Shown piece after piece: positions 49,297 through 58,546 of a stretch of DNA of 64,000 bases; the stretch's first letter is position 1; each line of letters opens with the position of its first letter. Source of the stretch: Amycolatopsis keratiniphila subsp. keratiniphila (lineage in GTDB: Bacteria; Actinomycetota; Actinomycetes; Mycobacteriales; Pseudonocardiaceae). The position numbers and the translations under genes are program-made. The notes beneath the pieces are model-generated. The model was not told where the DNA came from, did not search any database, and saw only the letters and a list, made by a program, of their open reading frames with translations. Where the stretch lies: the NCBI RefSeq assembly GCF_001620365.2, contig NZ_LQMT02000021.1, positions 96,160-160,159 of the forward strand, written 5' to 3'.

Positions 49297-52200
49297 TCAG
49301 CTCTCCTCTCCCTGGAGCACGGCGAAGACGACGGGATCGGTCCGGTCGTTGACGGTCGTCACCCAGGTGGCGATGCGGGCACCGCCGTGGGAAAGCACCG
49401 CCCAGCCGTCCGGGTCGACCCGGTGCACGGTGAGCGCCTGCGACATGTCCCCGGTCTTGCGCACGCATTCGAGCGCGCTCCAGACCCGGGTGTGCGCCAC
49501 CGAAAGCGGCTCGCGGGCGTCCGCGGCCAGCAGTTCGCCCACCGCGAGCAGATCCTCGCCGAGCAGGCCCGCCCAGTCCTCCGGCGTCCGTTCGATCGCC
49601 GTTTCGACGTCGCACGCGATCCGGCCGGCACCCGCGATGGCCAGGGTGAGGCCGGCGCTGTGCGACGCGCTCACCTCGACGCCGTCGGCCTCCGGTTTCC
49701 CGTCCGGGCGGTAGCGGATCTCGAGCGGCGCGTCGACGGCGCGGCCGGCGGCCAGTGCCGTCTGCGCCCGCCGCTCCGGCGTGGTGTCCACGGAGACGCC
49801 CACCGGATCCGGTTCGACGACGATCGCGCGGGACGAGCCGAGCAGCCGTTCGACGGAACGCTCCAAATAGGACCCGAGCATCGACGGGACCCAAGGCCCT
49901 TCGCCGTCACGCTTGCGCACCGCGCGCAGCTTCAGCCCTTCCCACCGCTCGACCAGCTTCCCGTCGGGATTGCGGACGTCGAGGTCGTAGACGTAGCTGT
50001 CACCGTCCTGCGAACGCTCACGAGCGTCGAGGAGCACGTACTCCGGATGCTGCTCACCGGGTTCGGCGAGGTACAGCCGCTCGATCCCTTGCGGCAGCAG
50101 GGTCGCGTCCGGGACACAGCACTGGATCGCGTGCATCATCGCGTCACGGGTGCCCGGGTCGGCCAGGAGCTGTTCCTGCGGGAGGAACGGCGCGAACCAG
50201 TCGACCTCGGCGCCGGTCGCGATCTCCGCGACCGCGTGCCGCGCGCCGGCCCGCCGGTATCCGATGACCCGCTGGAATCGCTTGCCCTGGAACAAAACCG
50301 TGCCGTAGAGCTCGGTCGTCGGGTCGACCGGCACCGGCGGCAGCGCGACGTCGCGGGCGACGGTGTCGCCGAGCGGATCCGGCCGCGAGAAGCTCAGCCG
50401 GGCCCGGAAGTGATCGGCGCTGAAGCCGGTTTCCCCGCTGCGCAGCACCACGTCCACCGTTTCGGCGTCCCTGGCCAGCGCGGCGAGCCGGATCGTGGTC
50501 GACCCGCCCGGCGAGACGATGATCGGGCGCAGGAACTCGACGTCGGAGAACACCGGCGCCGGCAGCGTTTCCGCGGCCAGCGCGGCCTTGGCGACCTGGG
50601 TCATCGCCTCCATGCCGATCACCGCCGGGAACAGCAGCTGACCGTCGAGCAGGTGGTCGGCCAGATACGGGTCGCTGCCCGCGGACAGGTCGGCTTCGGT
50701 GATCAGCTCGACCCCCGGATAGTGCACGACGGCGCGGTCGACGAAGCGGGTCAGCGGTAGTTCGCGCTTCTCCACCGGAAGGGTGGCCAGCCCGGCGGTG
50801 CGGCCGCAGACGACCAGTACCGACGGGGCGGCCGGGTCGCCGACGACCTGGCGGAGGATCTCGATGCCCTCCTCGGTCGGGATGGGGGTGATGCCGTCGC
50901 GCATCAACGCGCTGACCACACCGAGCTTTTCGCCCATCCCGGTGCCGGACCAGACAGACCATTCGAGCGCGATCGCCTTGGCCCGAGGGTGTTCCCGGCC
51001 GAACCGCACGGTCAGTTCGGTCATCCAGTCGTTGGCCGTGGCGTAGTGCGCCTCACCGCGCAGGCCCGCCCGGCCGATGATGCTGCCGAAGGTCACCAGC
51101 AGCTTGATCTTGTCCTTGTCGACGGCGTCGAGGACGGCGTTGAGACCGCCGATCTTCGGCGCCAGCGTCTTGCGGAAGCTCTCTTCGGTCAAGGAGAACA
51201 GCGCCGCGGGCTCGTTGCGGCCAGCGCCGTGCAGCACCGCGGTGACCGGGCCGAACGCCTCCTGCACCCGGCCGATCGCGTCGGCCACCTGCCGTCCGTC
51301 GGTCACGTCGGCACGCTCGTAGCGGTAGGTGATACCCGCCGCCGCCATGCGGCCGAGGTTCTCCGACAGTTCGGCGTCGTCGGCCGGGTCGCTCCGGCCG
51401 AGCAGTGCCAGCTTCGCACCGGAATCCTTGGCCAGCGCCAACGCGCTCTCGGCGGTGATGCCCTTCCCGCCGCCCGTGACGAGCAGGACGTCGCCGGCGT
51501 CCAGCGGGGTGCCTTCGGCCTCGGCCGGGGTCAGCGCCGCGAGCTTCGGCACCGTGCGGACTCCGGCGGTGTCGTAGCGGACTTCGCTGAAGTCGGTCGT
51601 CGCCGCCACTTCGGTGACCACAGTGGACACTGCGGCCTCCAGGGCTTCGGGGTCGACCGGGCTGAGGTCGGCGAGGTCGACGATCGTGGTGCGGGCCGAC
51701 GGGTCCTCCAGCCGGAGCGTCTTCGCCAGCCCGGAGGCACCGAGACCGTGCTGCACCACGACGAACCGCGTGCCGTTGGGCGCGGCCAGCACCGCGCGGC
51801 CCGCGTCCAGGAACAGGCCGACGTCGCCGGAAGCGCTGTCGGCGTCCAGGCAGAGGAGGACACCGTCGCCGACGCCCGCCGTGGCCAGTGCCGCGCGCAG
51901 CGGCTCCGCCAGCGGGTGACCGGCCGGGGCGAACGCCGTCCACTCCGCGGTGGAGATACCCGTGGCGAGATCGGGCGACGGCTTCGGTGCGACGACGTAC
52001 TCCACCGCGAACGGCCGGACCCACGGCCCGACGCCGGCGACCTCGGCCTGGTTGCTGTCGGCGGGTTTGGCGGTCTGCGCGAGTTCGTCGATCATCTCGG
52101 CGAGTTCGCCGAGGCACACGGTCGCGAAGTTCGGCATGCCCTCCAGCGCCGGACGGCCGAGCGCCCTGGTCACGTCGTTGACCAGCTGGCCGACGGTGAT

Positions 52201-55116
52201 CGACGAAAGGTGCAGATCGTCGAGGGGATGCGTGTCGGCGGTGACCGCTTCGAGCGGCAGCTCGACCCGTTCGGACGCGAGCTTGCGCAGCAGGTCGAGG
52301 GTGCTGCTGCCGCCGCTTTCCGAAGCCGTTCCTGCGGTGGCCTCGGCGGGCTCGGCGACCCGGTCGCGGGTCAGGACGGCGCCGATGGACGGCGCGGCCT
52401 CGCACGGGCTGGCGAGGAACGAGAACTCGCCGTCCGCGGGCAGGGCCCGCACGACCCGGCCGTCGAACAGCGCGGACGTCTCCAGTCGCGCACCGAACGC
52501 GAACGCGGCACCGGCGACCTTCAGCACCGGCGCGAGCGTCAGGCTGTCGGTGTCGATCGAAAGCACCGGGGTACCGGGCGCGATGGCGCCGAGCAGGCCG
52601 GTGAGCACGCGGCCGGGGCCGACCTCGATCACCAGGTCGCTGCGCTCGGCGACCTTCGCGGCCGCCTCGCGGAAGCGGACCGGCAGGACCACCTGGTCGC
52701 GCAGCAGATCGCGCAGGTCTTCGGCGGCGTGCAGGACGTCACCGGTCACCGTGGAGACGACGGGCCGGTCGAGCCGCGCGAAGTCGATCGCGGCGAGTTC
52801 CCCGGTCATCGCCTCGGCGGCCGGGACGACCGCGGGCGAGTGGAAGGCGTGCGAGACGTTGATGCGGGCCGCGGTCACCCCTTCCGCGCGGGCACGGGCG
52901 ACCACGCGGTCGATCGCCTCCGCCGGTCCGGAAAGGACGGTCTGCTCGGGCGCGTTGTAGCCCGCGATGACGACCTCTTCGCCCTCGGCGAGCCCTTCGG
53001 CGACACTCGGCGTGGCCGCGATCGCCGCCATGGCCCCGTCCCCGTCGCTGGCGGTCGCCATCACCTTGCCGCGGATCTTGGCCAGTTTGAGCACTTCGCG
53101 TTCGGTGAGCGCGCCGCCCCAGTGCAGGGCGGTGAGCTCGCCGAGGCTGTGGCCCGTGACCGTGGCCGCCTCGATGCCGAGGCTCTTCAGCACCCGCAGC
53201 CCGGCAAGCGAACCGGTGACGATGCGCGGCTGGGCGACGTCGGTGGCGACCTGGTCGGCGCCGGTGGACAGGTTCGCCGCGCGGTAGATGTCGTCGGCGT
53301 GCGCGAAGCGTTTGCGCAGCGCGCCGACCCGGCCCTGCCCGGAACCCTGGCCGGGGAACAGGAAGCCGATCTTCGGGGACTGGGAGCGGGAGCCGGCGAA
53401 GATGCCTTCCTTGGCGGAGAAGACTTCGGGCTCCCCTTCACCGAGAAGGTCGAGGAGTTTGGCCAGTTTGCGCTCGGCGTCGTCCGGTCCGGCCGCGACG
53501 ACCGCCGCCCGGACCGGTTTCCCGGACAGCTCGGCCGAAAGCGTGCCCGCGAGGTCGGCGAGTTCCGCGAACGAGAGCTTCGGGACGATCTCCAGCAGGC
53601 CGGTCACCTTGCCGCGCAACGACGCGGCGTCGGCGGCGTCGAGGAGCAGCAGTTCGCTGTCCTGCCGTCCGGCGACCAGCGACCTGGTCCGCTCGTCGAG
53701 TTCCTTGCGACGGGCCGCGCCCGGCGCTTCGGTGACGGTGACGTGCGAGTTGATGCCGCCGAACCCCATCGCGGAGACACCGGCGCGGACCGGCTGGTCC
53801 GAGGGCCACAGCCCGGCCTCCGCGGGCACGTACATCCGCGCGGAGTCGCCGACCAGCGACTCGTGCGGTTCGAAATGGCCGGTCGCGGGCGGGATGACCT
53901 GGTGGTACACCGCCAAGGTCGCCTTGATCAGCCCGGCGACCCCGGCCGCGGCCTTGGTGTGGCCGATATTGCCCTTGATCGTGCTCAGCGCGGCCCGCTC
54001 GGCGAGCGGATCGGCGTCGCGGCGGGCGGTGGAGAGCGCCTCGATCTCGGTGGCGTCGCCCAGCGCGGTCCCGGTGCCGTGGCCCTCGAAGTAGGAAACG
54101 GTCTCGACGCCGTAACCCGCCTTGTCGTACGCCCGCTTGAGCGCGAGGCGGTGTCCCGAGGCCTCGGGTCGGGTGATGCCGCCCTTGCCGTCGGACGAGA
54201 CACCCCAGCCGCCGATGGTGGCGTAGATCCGCTTGCCCTGCGCGATCGCGTCCGCCTCGCGCATCAGCACGAGCATGCCGGACCCCTCGCCGGGCCAGAA
54301 CCCGTTGGAATCGGCGTCGTAGACCTTCATCTCGCGTTTGGCGAGCGCGCCGGTCTTGGCGAACCCGATCACCTCGAACGGGTCGATCGACAAGTCGACA
54401 CCGCCCGCGATGGCGACGTCGAGGTCGCCCTCCGAAAGCGCGTTCGCCGCCGTGACAACGGAAAGCAGCGACGACGAGCAGGCACCGTCCACAGTGAACC
54501 CGCCGCCGCCGAAGTCGAAGAAGTTGCAGACCCGGCCGGCGATCGTGTTCGCCAGCCCGCCCGCGAGCGTGTCCTCGTCGATCTCCGGGAAGGGGGCCTT
54601 GTACTGCGCCTCGAGATCGTGGAGGAATTCGGCGGTGTCGCCGTCGGCCCAGCCGCGCTCGGCGAGCGCCGCCGCGACCGTGCGGCGCACGTACGGCCAG
54701 CGCAGCCGCATGATGTTGGCACGGGAGAACTCGCCGGTGAGGCTGTTGCCGATGACCACGCCGGTGGCGGACCTCGGCAGCCCCTCGCCCTCGGGGAAGC
54801 CCGCGTCGGCCAGCGCCTGCGCGGCGACGTCGAGGGCCAGCCAGTGCGTGGTGTCGGTCGAGCGGAACGTGCTGCCCGCGACCTTGTACTTGATCCGGTC
54901 GAACTCGTAGTCGCGGAGGACCGCGGCCTTCTGGGCGTAGAAGCGGTCCGGCGCCTTGGGGTCGGGCGAGTAGTAGTCCTCGCGGTTCATCCGCTCGTCG
55001 GGCAGCCTCCGGAACGCCCGGCGGCCGGCGAGGACGTTCTCCCACAGCTCTTCCGGGGAACCGGCGTCCGGGTATCGGAGACCGATACCGACAATCGAAA
55101 TCCGCTCAACGCTCAT
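49297..55116 (-). CDS. Enediyne-type iterative type I polyketide synthase (KS-AT-ACP-KR-DH-PPTase)
   Basis: A 1939-residue PKS. In order: KS (Cys213 in DGACSSS, His346, His386); AT (FPGQGSG; Ser657 in TGHSLGE); ACP with 4'-phosphopantetheine site near Ser972 (DDLHLSSITVGQ); KR (GGGKGI near 1215, Ser1345, Tyr1358); DH (His1488 in YLADHLLDG); C-terminal phosphopantetheinyl transferase (CDVE at 1835-1838, then Trp-Glu-Lys region near 1879-1887). This domain order, with the built-in PPTase, is diagnostic of enediyne PKSs, which self-activate and build a polyene from malonyl-CoA. ACTCAT lies upstream of the ATG at 55116; the upstream gap contains the promoter. All core residues are present. Confidence 0.93.
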   Translation of the reverse strand: MSVERISIVGIGLRYPDAGSPEELWENVLAGRRAFRRLPDERMNREDYYSPDPKAPDRFYAQKAAVLRDYEFDRIKYKVAGSTFRSTDTTHWLALDVAAQALADAGFPEGEGLPRSATGVVIGNSLTGEFSRANIMRLRWPYVRRTVAAALAERGWADGDTAEFLHDLEAQYKAPFPEIDEDTLAGGLANTIAGRVCNFFDFGGGGFTVDGACSSSLLSVVTAANALSEGDLDVAIAGGVDLSIDPFEVIGFAKTGALAKREMKVYDADSNGFWPGEGSGMLVLMREADAIAQGKRIYATIGGWGVSSDGKGGITRPEASGHRLALKRAYDKAGYGVETVSYFEGHGTGTALGDATEIEALSTARRDADPLAERAALSTIKGNIGHTKAAAGVAGLIKATLAVYHQVIPPATGHFEPHESLVGDSARMYVPAEAGLWPSDQPVRAGVSAMGFGGINSHVTVTEAPGAARRKELDERTRSLVAGRQDSELLLLDAADAASLRGKVTGLLEIVPKLSFAELADLAGTLSAELSGKPVRAAVVAAGPDDAERKLAKLLDLLGEGEPEVFSAKEGIFAGSRSQSPKIGFLFPGQGSGQGRVGALRKRFAHADDIYRAANLSTGADQVATDVAQPRIVTGSLAGLRVLKSLGIEAATVTGHSLGELTALHWGGALTEREVLKLAKIRGKVMATASDGDGAMAAIAATPSVAEGLAEGEEVVIAGYNAPEQTVLSGPAEAIDRVVARARAEGVTAARINVSHAFHSPAVVPAAEAMTGELAAIDFARLDRPVVSTVTGDVLHAAEDLRDLLRDQVVLPVRFREAAAKVAERSDLVIEVGPGRVLTGLLGAIAPGTPVLSIDTDSLTLAPVLKVAGAAFAFGARLETSALFDGRVVRALPADGEFSFLASPCEAAPSIGAVLTRDRVAEPAEATAGTASESGGSSTLDLLRKLASERVELPLEAVTADTHPLDDLHLSSITVGQLVNDVTRALGRPALEGMPNFATVCLGELAEMIDELAQTAKPADSNQAEVAGVGPWVRPFAVEYVVAPKPSPDLATGISTAEWTAFAPAGHPLAEPLRAALATAGVGDGVLLCLDADSASGDVGLFLDAGRAVLAAPNGTRFVVVQHGLGASGLAKTLRLEDPSARTTIVDLADLSPVDPEALEAAVSTVVTEVAATTDFSEVRYDTAGVRTVPKLAALTPAEAEGTPLDAGDVLLVTGGGKGITAESALALAKDSGAKLALLGRSDPADDAELSENLGRMAAAGITYRYERADVTDGRQVADAIGRVQEAFGPVTAVLHGAGRNEPAALFSLTEESFRKTLAPKIGGLNAVLDAVDKDKIKLLVTFGSIIGRAGLRGEAHYATANDWMTELTVRFGREHPRAKAIALEWSVWSGTGMGEKLGVVSALMRDGITPIPTEEGIEILRQVVGDPAAPSVLVVCGRTAGLATLPVEKRELPLTRFVDRAVVHYPGVELITEADLSAGSDPYLADHLLDGQLLFPAVIGMEAMTQVAKAALAAETLPAPVFSDVEFLRPIIVSPGGSTTIRLAALARDAETVDVVLRSGETGFSADHFRARLSFSRPDPLGDTVARDVALPPVPVDPTTELYGTVLFQGKRFQRVIGYRRAGARHAVAEIATGAEVDWFAPFLPQEQLLADPGTRDAMMHAIQCCVPDATLLPQGIERLYLAEPGEQHPEYVLLDARERSQDGDSYVYDLDVRNPDGKLVERWEGLKLRAVRKRDGEGPWVPSMLGSYLERSVERLLGSSRAIVVEPDPVGVSVDTTPERRAQTALAAGRAVDAPLEIRYRPDGKPEADGVEVSASHSAGLTLAIAGAGRIACDVETAIERTPEDWAGLLGEDLLAVGELLAADAREPLSVAHTRVWSALECVRKTGDMSQALTVHRVDPDGWAVLSHGGARIATWVTTVNDRTDPVVFAVLQGEES

Positions 55117-55381
55117 GCCACCGCACTCCCCTAGCTCTCAACCACTCAAGTCACGGAATCCGGTCCCGGCGCCGGCTCTGTCCCCAGATACGCGGCCGCC
55201 GTCCGTTCGCGCAGTCCGGTCAAGCATGAACCGGGGGCGTACGCGGAGTCTTCTCTCAAGTTGTTGACCGGGATCGGTCATCCGGCCGAGGATCCGGCCC
55301 TACGACGACGCGAAAGCCACTTTCGCAACGTTGAACGTTGCGAAAGTGGCTTTCGCGTCACAACACAGGCAGTACTCCGCG
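55117..55381. promoter_or_regulatory. Upstream region of the PKS gene
   Basis: A 265-nt gap. Just before the PKS ATG there is GGGAGTGCGGTGGC, a weak ribosome site. A palindromic repeat occupies 55307-55359 and can stop transcripts coming from the upstream minus-strand genes, so the PKS has its own promoter between about 55135 and 55300. No operator stands out. Confidence 0.5.
55307..55359. repeat. Dispersed palindromic repeat, copy 2
   Basis: A perfect 26-bp inverted repeat with a one-base centre (55307-55332 and 55334-55359), the same element as at 46120-46162 but longer by five base pairs on each side. It lies 22 nt past the stop of the AhpD-like gene at 55382. Confidence 0.9.
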
Positions 55382-56332
55382 CTAACCAGGAAGCGGGGAG
55401 AGCGAAACGGCGCGAGCCGCGGCGGTGAAACCCGCCCACCCCACCAGCTCGACCAGTTCCCGATCACTCAACCCCGCCGCCGCCACCAAAGCGTCGTCCA
55501 CCTGATAGGGCGCCTTCGCGACCACCAAGGCCAAACGGACCGCGGGATCGTCGAAGGCGTCCACCCAGGATCGGCTCAACCCGGGCGGCGCACCGTCCCA
55601 AGTGGACAGTTCTCGCTCCACGACGTCCCGCACGGACGAAGGCACCGGCAACGCGGCGAACGCCGACGCGGCGCGGGAGAACGCGTCCTCGACCACGGGA
55701 TTGCCCGCGGCCCAGGCGAAGTCCCGGGAGCCCACCGGCAGCAGCTCCAGCGACTCCCCCGGCGCGGCCCCCGTCACCGGGCGAAGGAACCGCCCCAAGA
55801 CGGCCCTCGCCTTCGCCCGCGCCGAATCCGGCACGGACGACGGCAGCGGTGACGGTCCGAGGAACACGCTCACCACCCGGTTCAGGTAGTGGAACGTGAA
55901 CGCGACCGCGGTCAGCTCCGCCCGGGCCCCAGCCGAAAGGGGGCCCACACGAGGATCCGTCACGGGCCGCCCCGAGGCGATCGCCGCGGCCTCCGCAGGG
56001 CGCCCGAGCGACTCCAGCGCCATCCCGTGGACCTCGACACAGTACGGGCACGAGTTCCCTCGCGACACCACCGTCGCGACGATCTCCCGGTCCGCCCGGC
56101 TCGTCTCCCCAGCCGCCACCAGCGATTCCCGCAGCATCACCCAGCTCGCCGCGAGCACCGCCGGCGACGGCGAATGCACCGCGACCGGCGGGGCCAGCAT
56201 CCCGAAATCGCGTTCCAGCCGCCCGTAGACGTCGCGCACGAGCCCGGTCGCCCGGCCGAAGGGAACCGGCCGGACGTACCGGGCTTCACGTACCGCGCGC
56301 CGCAGCGCGAGCCTCACCAGCACGGGTGCCAC
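55382..56332 (-). CDS. AhpD-like (CMD-fold) protein, 316 residues
   Basis: A helical protein with the CMD/AhpD motif SCPYCVEVHG (CxxC plus His). At 316 residues it is about twice the usual size; the C-terminal half may be a second, motif-less CMD repeat (VVAKAPYQVDDAL near the end). The GTG at 56332 starts 2 nt after the GMC oxidoreductase stop, so it is co-transcribed with the E3-to-E9-type genes. Its place in an enediyne-type cluster suggests redox protection or redox chemistry on the core, but this is inference. A second AhpD-like gene is at 42031. Confidence 0.75.
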   Translation of the reverse strand: MAPVLVRLALRRAVREARYVRPVPFGRATGLVRDVYGRLERDFGMLAPPVAVHSPSPAVLAASWVMLRESLVAAGETSRADREIVATVVSRGNSCPYCVEVHGMALESLGRPAEAAAIASGRPVTDPRVGPLSAGARAELTAVAFTFHYLNRVVSVFLGPSPLPSSVPDSARAKARAVLGRFLRPVTGAAPGESLELLPVGSRDFAWAAGNPVVEDAFSRAASAFAALPVPSSVRDVVERELSTWDGAPPGLSRSWVDAFDDPAVRLALVVAKAPYQVDDALVAAAGLSDRELVELVGWAGFTAAARAVSLSPLPG

Positions 56333-56334
56333 GC

Positions 56335-57987
56335 TCAGCTCCCGGCCACCAGCGACAGCTTGCCGACCGCCCGACGCCCCGTGATCGAACCGTCCGGAGC
56401 GGGGGCGCCGTAGGTGACGTCGACACCGCGAGCCTGCAGCGCACGCACGATCCCCGGCACCGAACGCTCGGCCAGCGCCGCGATCGTCATCGCCGGGTTC
56501 ACCGTCAGCGCGCCCGGTACGGAAGCGCTGTCGGTCACGAAGATCCCGGGGTGATCGCGGAGTTCGTGGTTCGGGTGCAGCGCCGAGGTCGCCGGGTCGT
56601 CACCGATCCGGCACGACGCCAGCGGGTGCACGGTGTAAGCGCCGACGACGTCGTTGGTCCACGGCGCCACCTTCGCCAGGCCGTCCTTCTCGAGGATCTC
56701 CTTGCACTCCGCGTCGGCCAGCGCCCAGCCGTGCCGGGTGTTCGGCGTCGGGTCGTACTTCAACGGACCGCGGCCGAGCATCTGCTGCGAGATGCGGTAG
56801 GCGTTGCCGGTGGGCGGCGGCGCGCCGAAGACGCCCTCGTTGTCGTCTTCGGTCATCAGGAAGATGGTCAGCCAGGAGGCCCACTTCTTGAGGATCTCCT
56901 TCTTCTGCACCCCGAACCAGCGCGGTTCGTCGCCGTCCGGCACCTGCGCGAGGATGGTGCCGAGCCCGGGCGGGAAGTACAGCTGCTCCAGCGAATACCG
57001 CTCGTACTCCGGCAGCGAACCGTCGAGCTTGTCCCAGTTCGCGACGGTCGGGCCCTTGCCGATGTGGTTGGCCTCGTAGACCTTCCCGTCCTCACGGGAC
57101 AGCCCGAGCACCTCGCGGACGCGCTCCTCGTTGATGATCGCGGTGTTGAGCCGCTCGCCGTTGCCCGAGAAGTACCGGCCGACGGCGTGCGGCATGGTGC
57201 CCAGCGCCGCCTCCGACCTCTGCAGGATCACCGGCGTCGCACCGGCGCCCGCGGCGATGATGACGACTTTCGCGTCGATCGTCCCGCTGCCGGACTGGAG
57301 CCGGTAGTCCTCGTCGTCGACGATGTTGAAGTGCACGCGGTAGTCGCCGTCGTCGATCCGCTCGATCCGCTGCACCTCGTGCAGCGGCCGGATCTTCGCA
57401 CCGTGCGCGAGCGCCGCGGGCAGGTAGTTGGTCAGCAGCGAGCGTTTCGCGTCGAACCGGCAGCCCGCCATCATGAAGTTGCAGTTCACGCAGCGGTCGT
57501 TGTCCACCGCGACCGGGGCGGGGTTGGCGGTCCGGCCGGAGTGGTCGCAGAACGCCGCCCACAGCCCGCCCGCGTACGAGACGTCGTTCCAGTCCTGTGT
57601 GGACACCGGAAGCGACTCCGAAACCCGGTCGTACCAAGGTTCCAGGGTGTCGCGCGTCAGCACCGAGGGCCACATCCGACGGCCGATGCTGCCGTGCCGT
57701 TCGAACACGAACTTCGGCGCGCGGGGCATGGCGGCGAAGTACACCACGCTGCCGCCGCCGACACAGTTCCCGCCGAGCACGCTCATCCCGTCGCCGACGA
57801 CGAAATCGAAGGCCCGGGTGTAGGACGAGCCGAGCAGATAGTCGTGCTCGAACTCCTTCGTCTCCAGCCACGGCCCGCGTTCCAGCACGGTGACCTTCGC
57901 CCCGCCCGCGGCCAGGTGGTAGGCGGGGATGGAGCCACCGAACCCGCTGCCGACGATGACGACGTCGGTCTTGTCGTAGGCGGTCAT
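56335..57987 (-). CDS. GMC-type FAD oxidoreductase (E9-like)
   Basis: A 550-residue flavoprotein. The Rossmann VIVGSGFGGSIPAYHLA starts at residue 9; LGGNCVGGGSVVYFAA and the C-terminal HPLASCRIGDDP and VTDSASVPGALTVNPAMTI mark the GMC/cholesterol-oxidase-like branch. It oxidises an alcohol or desaturates a substrate using FAD and O2. The ATG at 57987 overlaps the upstream stop (ATGA). Oxidoreductases of this build, E9, are in the conserved gene set of nine-membered enediyne clusters; the true substrate is unknown. Confidence 0.85.
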   Translation of the reverse strand: MTAYDKTDVVIVGSGFGGSIPAYHLAAGGAKVTVLERGPWLETKEFEHDYLLGSSYTRAFDFVVGDGMSVLGGNCVGGGSVVYFAAMPRAPKFVFERHGSIGRRMWPSVLTRDTLEPWYDRVSESLPVSTQDWNDVSYAGGLWAAFCDHSGRTANPAPVAVDNDRCVNCNFMMAGCRFDAKRSLLTNYLPAALAHGAKIRPLHEVQRIERIDDGDYRVHFNIVDDEDYRLQSGSGTIDAKVVIIAAGAGATPVILQRSEAALGTMPHAVGRYFSGNGERLNTAIINEERVREVLGLSREDGKVYEANHIGKGPTVANWDKLDGSLPEYERYSLEQLYFPPGLGTILAQVPDGDEPRWFGVQKKEILKKWASWLTIFLMTEDDNEGVFGAPPPTGNAYRISQQMLGRGPLKYDPTPNTRHGWALADAECKEILEKDGLAKVAPWTNDVVGAYTVHPLASCRIGDDPATSALHPNHELRDHPGIFVTDSASVPGALTVNPAMTIAALAERSVPGIVRALQARGVDVTYGAPAPDGSITGRRAVGKLSLVAGS

Positions 57988-58541
57988 GCGGGACTCCCGG
58001 AAGGCGTGGTGTCGGGGTGGACTCGGGCCAGCTCGCGGCGGTAGGAGAACTTCGGGAACCGCCACAGACCGTCTTCGTCCGGCGCGGTGTACCCCATCGC
58101 CAGCAGGCCGGGGTGGCCCTCGGCGATGGCTTCGGCGGTGTGCTTGTGCGCCGCGCTGTCGAAGGACATGTTGCAGAACAAGGCGAGGCTGACCCAGCCG
58201 TCCTTCTCCGGATGTCCCGGCGCGGTCAGCGACCGCACGAGTGCCGTCCTGTCCGCGAAGGACAGCGCGACGAACGCCGGGAGCGACTCGTCCAGCGTGA
58301 CGTCGTGTTCCTTGGCGTAGACCTTCGCGTGGTCGTTGAGGGATTGCGCCAGATAGGGCAGCCCGACGGTCACCCCGGTCGCCTCGGTGTGCAGCAGTTC
58401 GAGCGCGCCCGCCGCGACCGCGCCAGGCCCCGGCGAAGCGCCGGCGATGGCGTGGTCGCCGGGGAAGCGCTTCTCCCCCGGCACGATCGTGTCCGCGTAG
58501 GCCTCCAAAGTGGACACCTCGACCTGTTCATCCGAATCCAC
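57984..58541 (-). CDS. Gluconate-dehydrogenase-subunit-3-like protein (E8-like)
   Basis: A 185-residue protein starting at the GTG at 58541 (AGGAGGTAGG upstream, 5 nt after the P450 stop). It begins LEAYADTIVPGEKRFPGD, the pattern of the small subunit that accompanies GMC-type dehydrogenases, and it is translationally coupled to the GMC gene. A partner or chaperone for the GMC enzyme is likely. Domain databases class similar proteins as DUF5987 as far as recalled; this needs checking. In nine-membered enediyne clusters the E8 gene is of this size. Confidence 0.7.
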   Translation of the reverse strand: MDSDEQVEVSTLEAYADTIVPGEKRFPGDHAIAGASPGPGAVAAGALELLHTEATGVTVGLPYLAQSLNDHAKVYAKEHDVTLDESLPAFVALSFADRTALVRSLTAPGHPEKDGWVSLALFCNMSFDSAAHKHTAEAIAEGHPGLLAMGYTAPDEDGLWRFPKFSYRRELARVHPDTTPSGSPA

Positions 58542-58546
58542 GGAAC

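Noticed and set aside
50989..55134. Plus-strand open frame of 1381 codons opposite the PKS
   Set aside because: Shadow of the PKS coding frame; the PKS has all catalytic motifs on the other strand.
57987..58065. Longer N-terminus of the GMC oxidoreductase
   Set aside because: It would run into the preceding gene, and the ATG at 57987 overlaps the upstream stop and directly precedes the FAD-binding motif.
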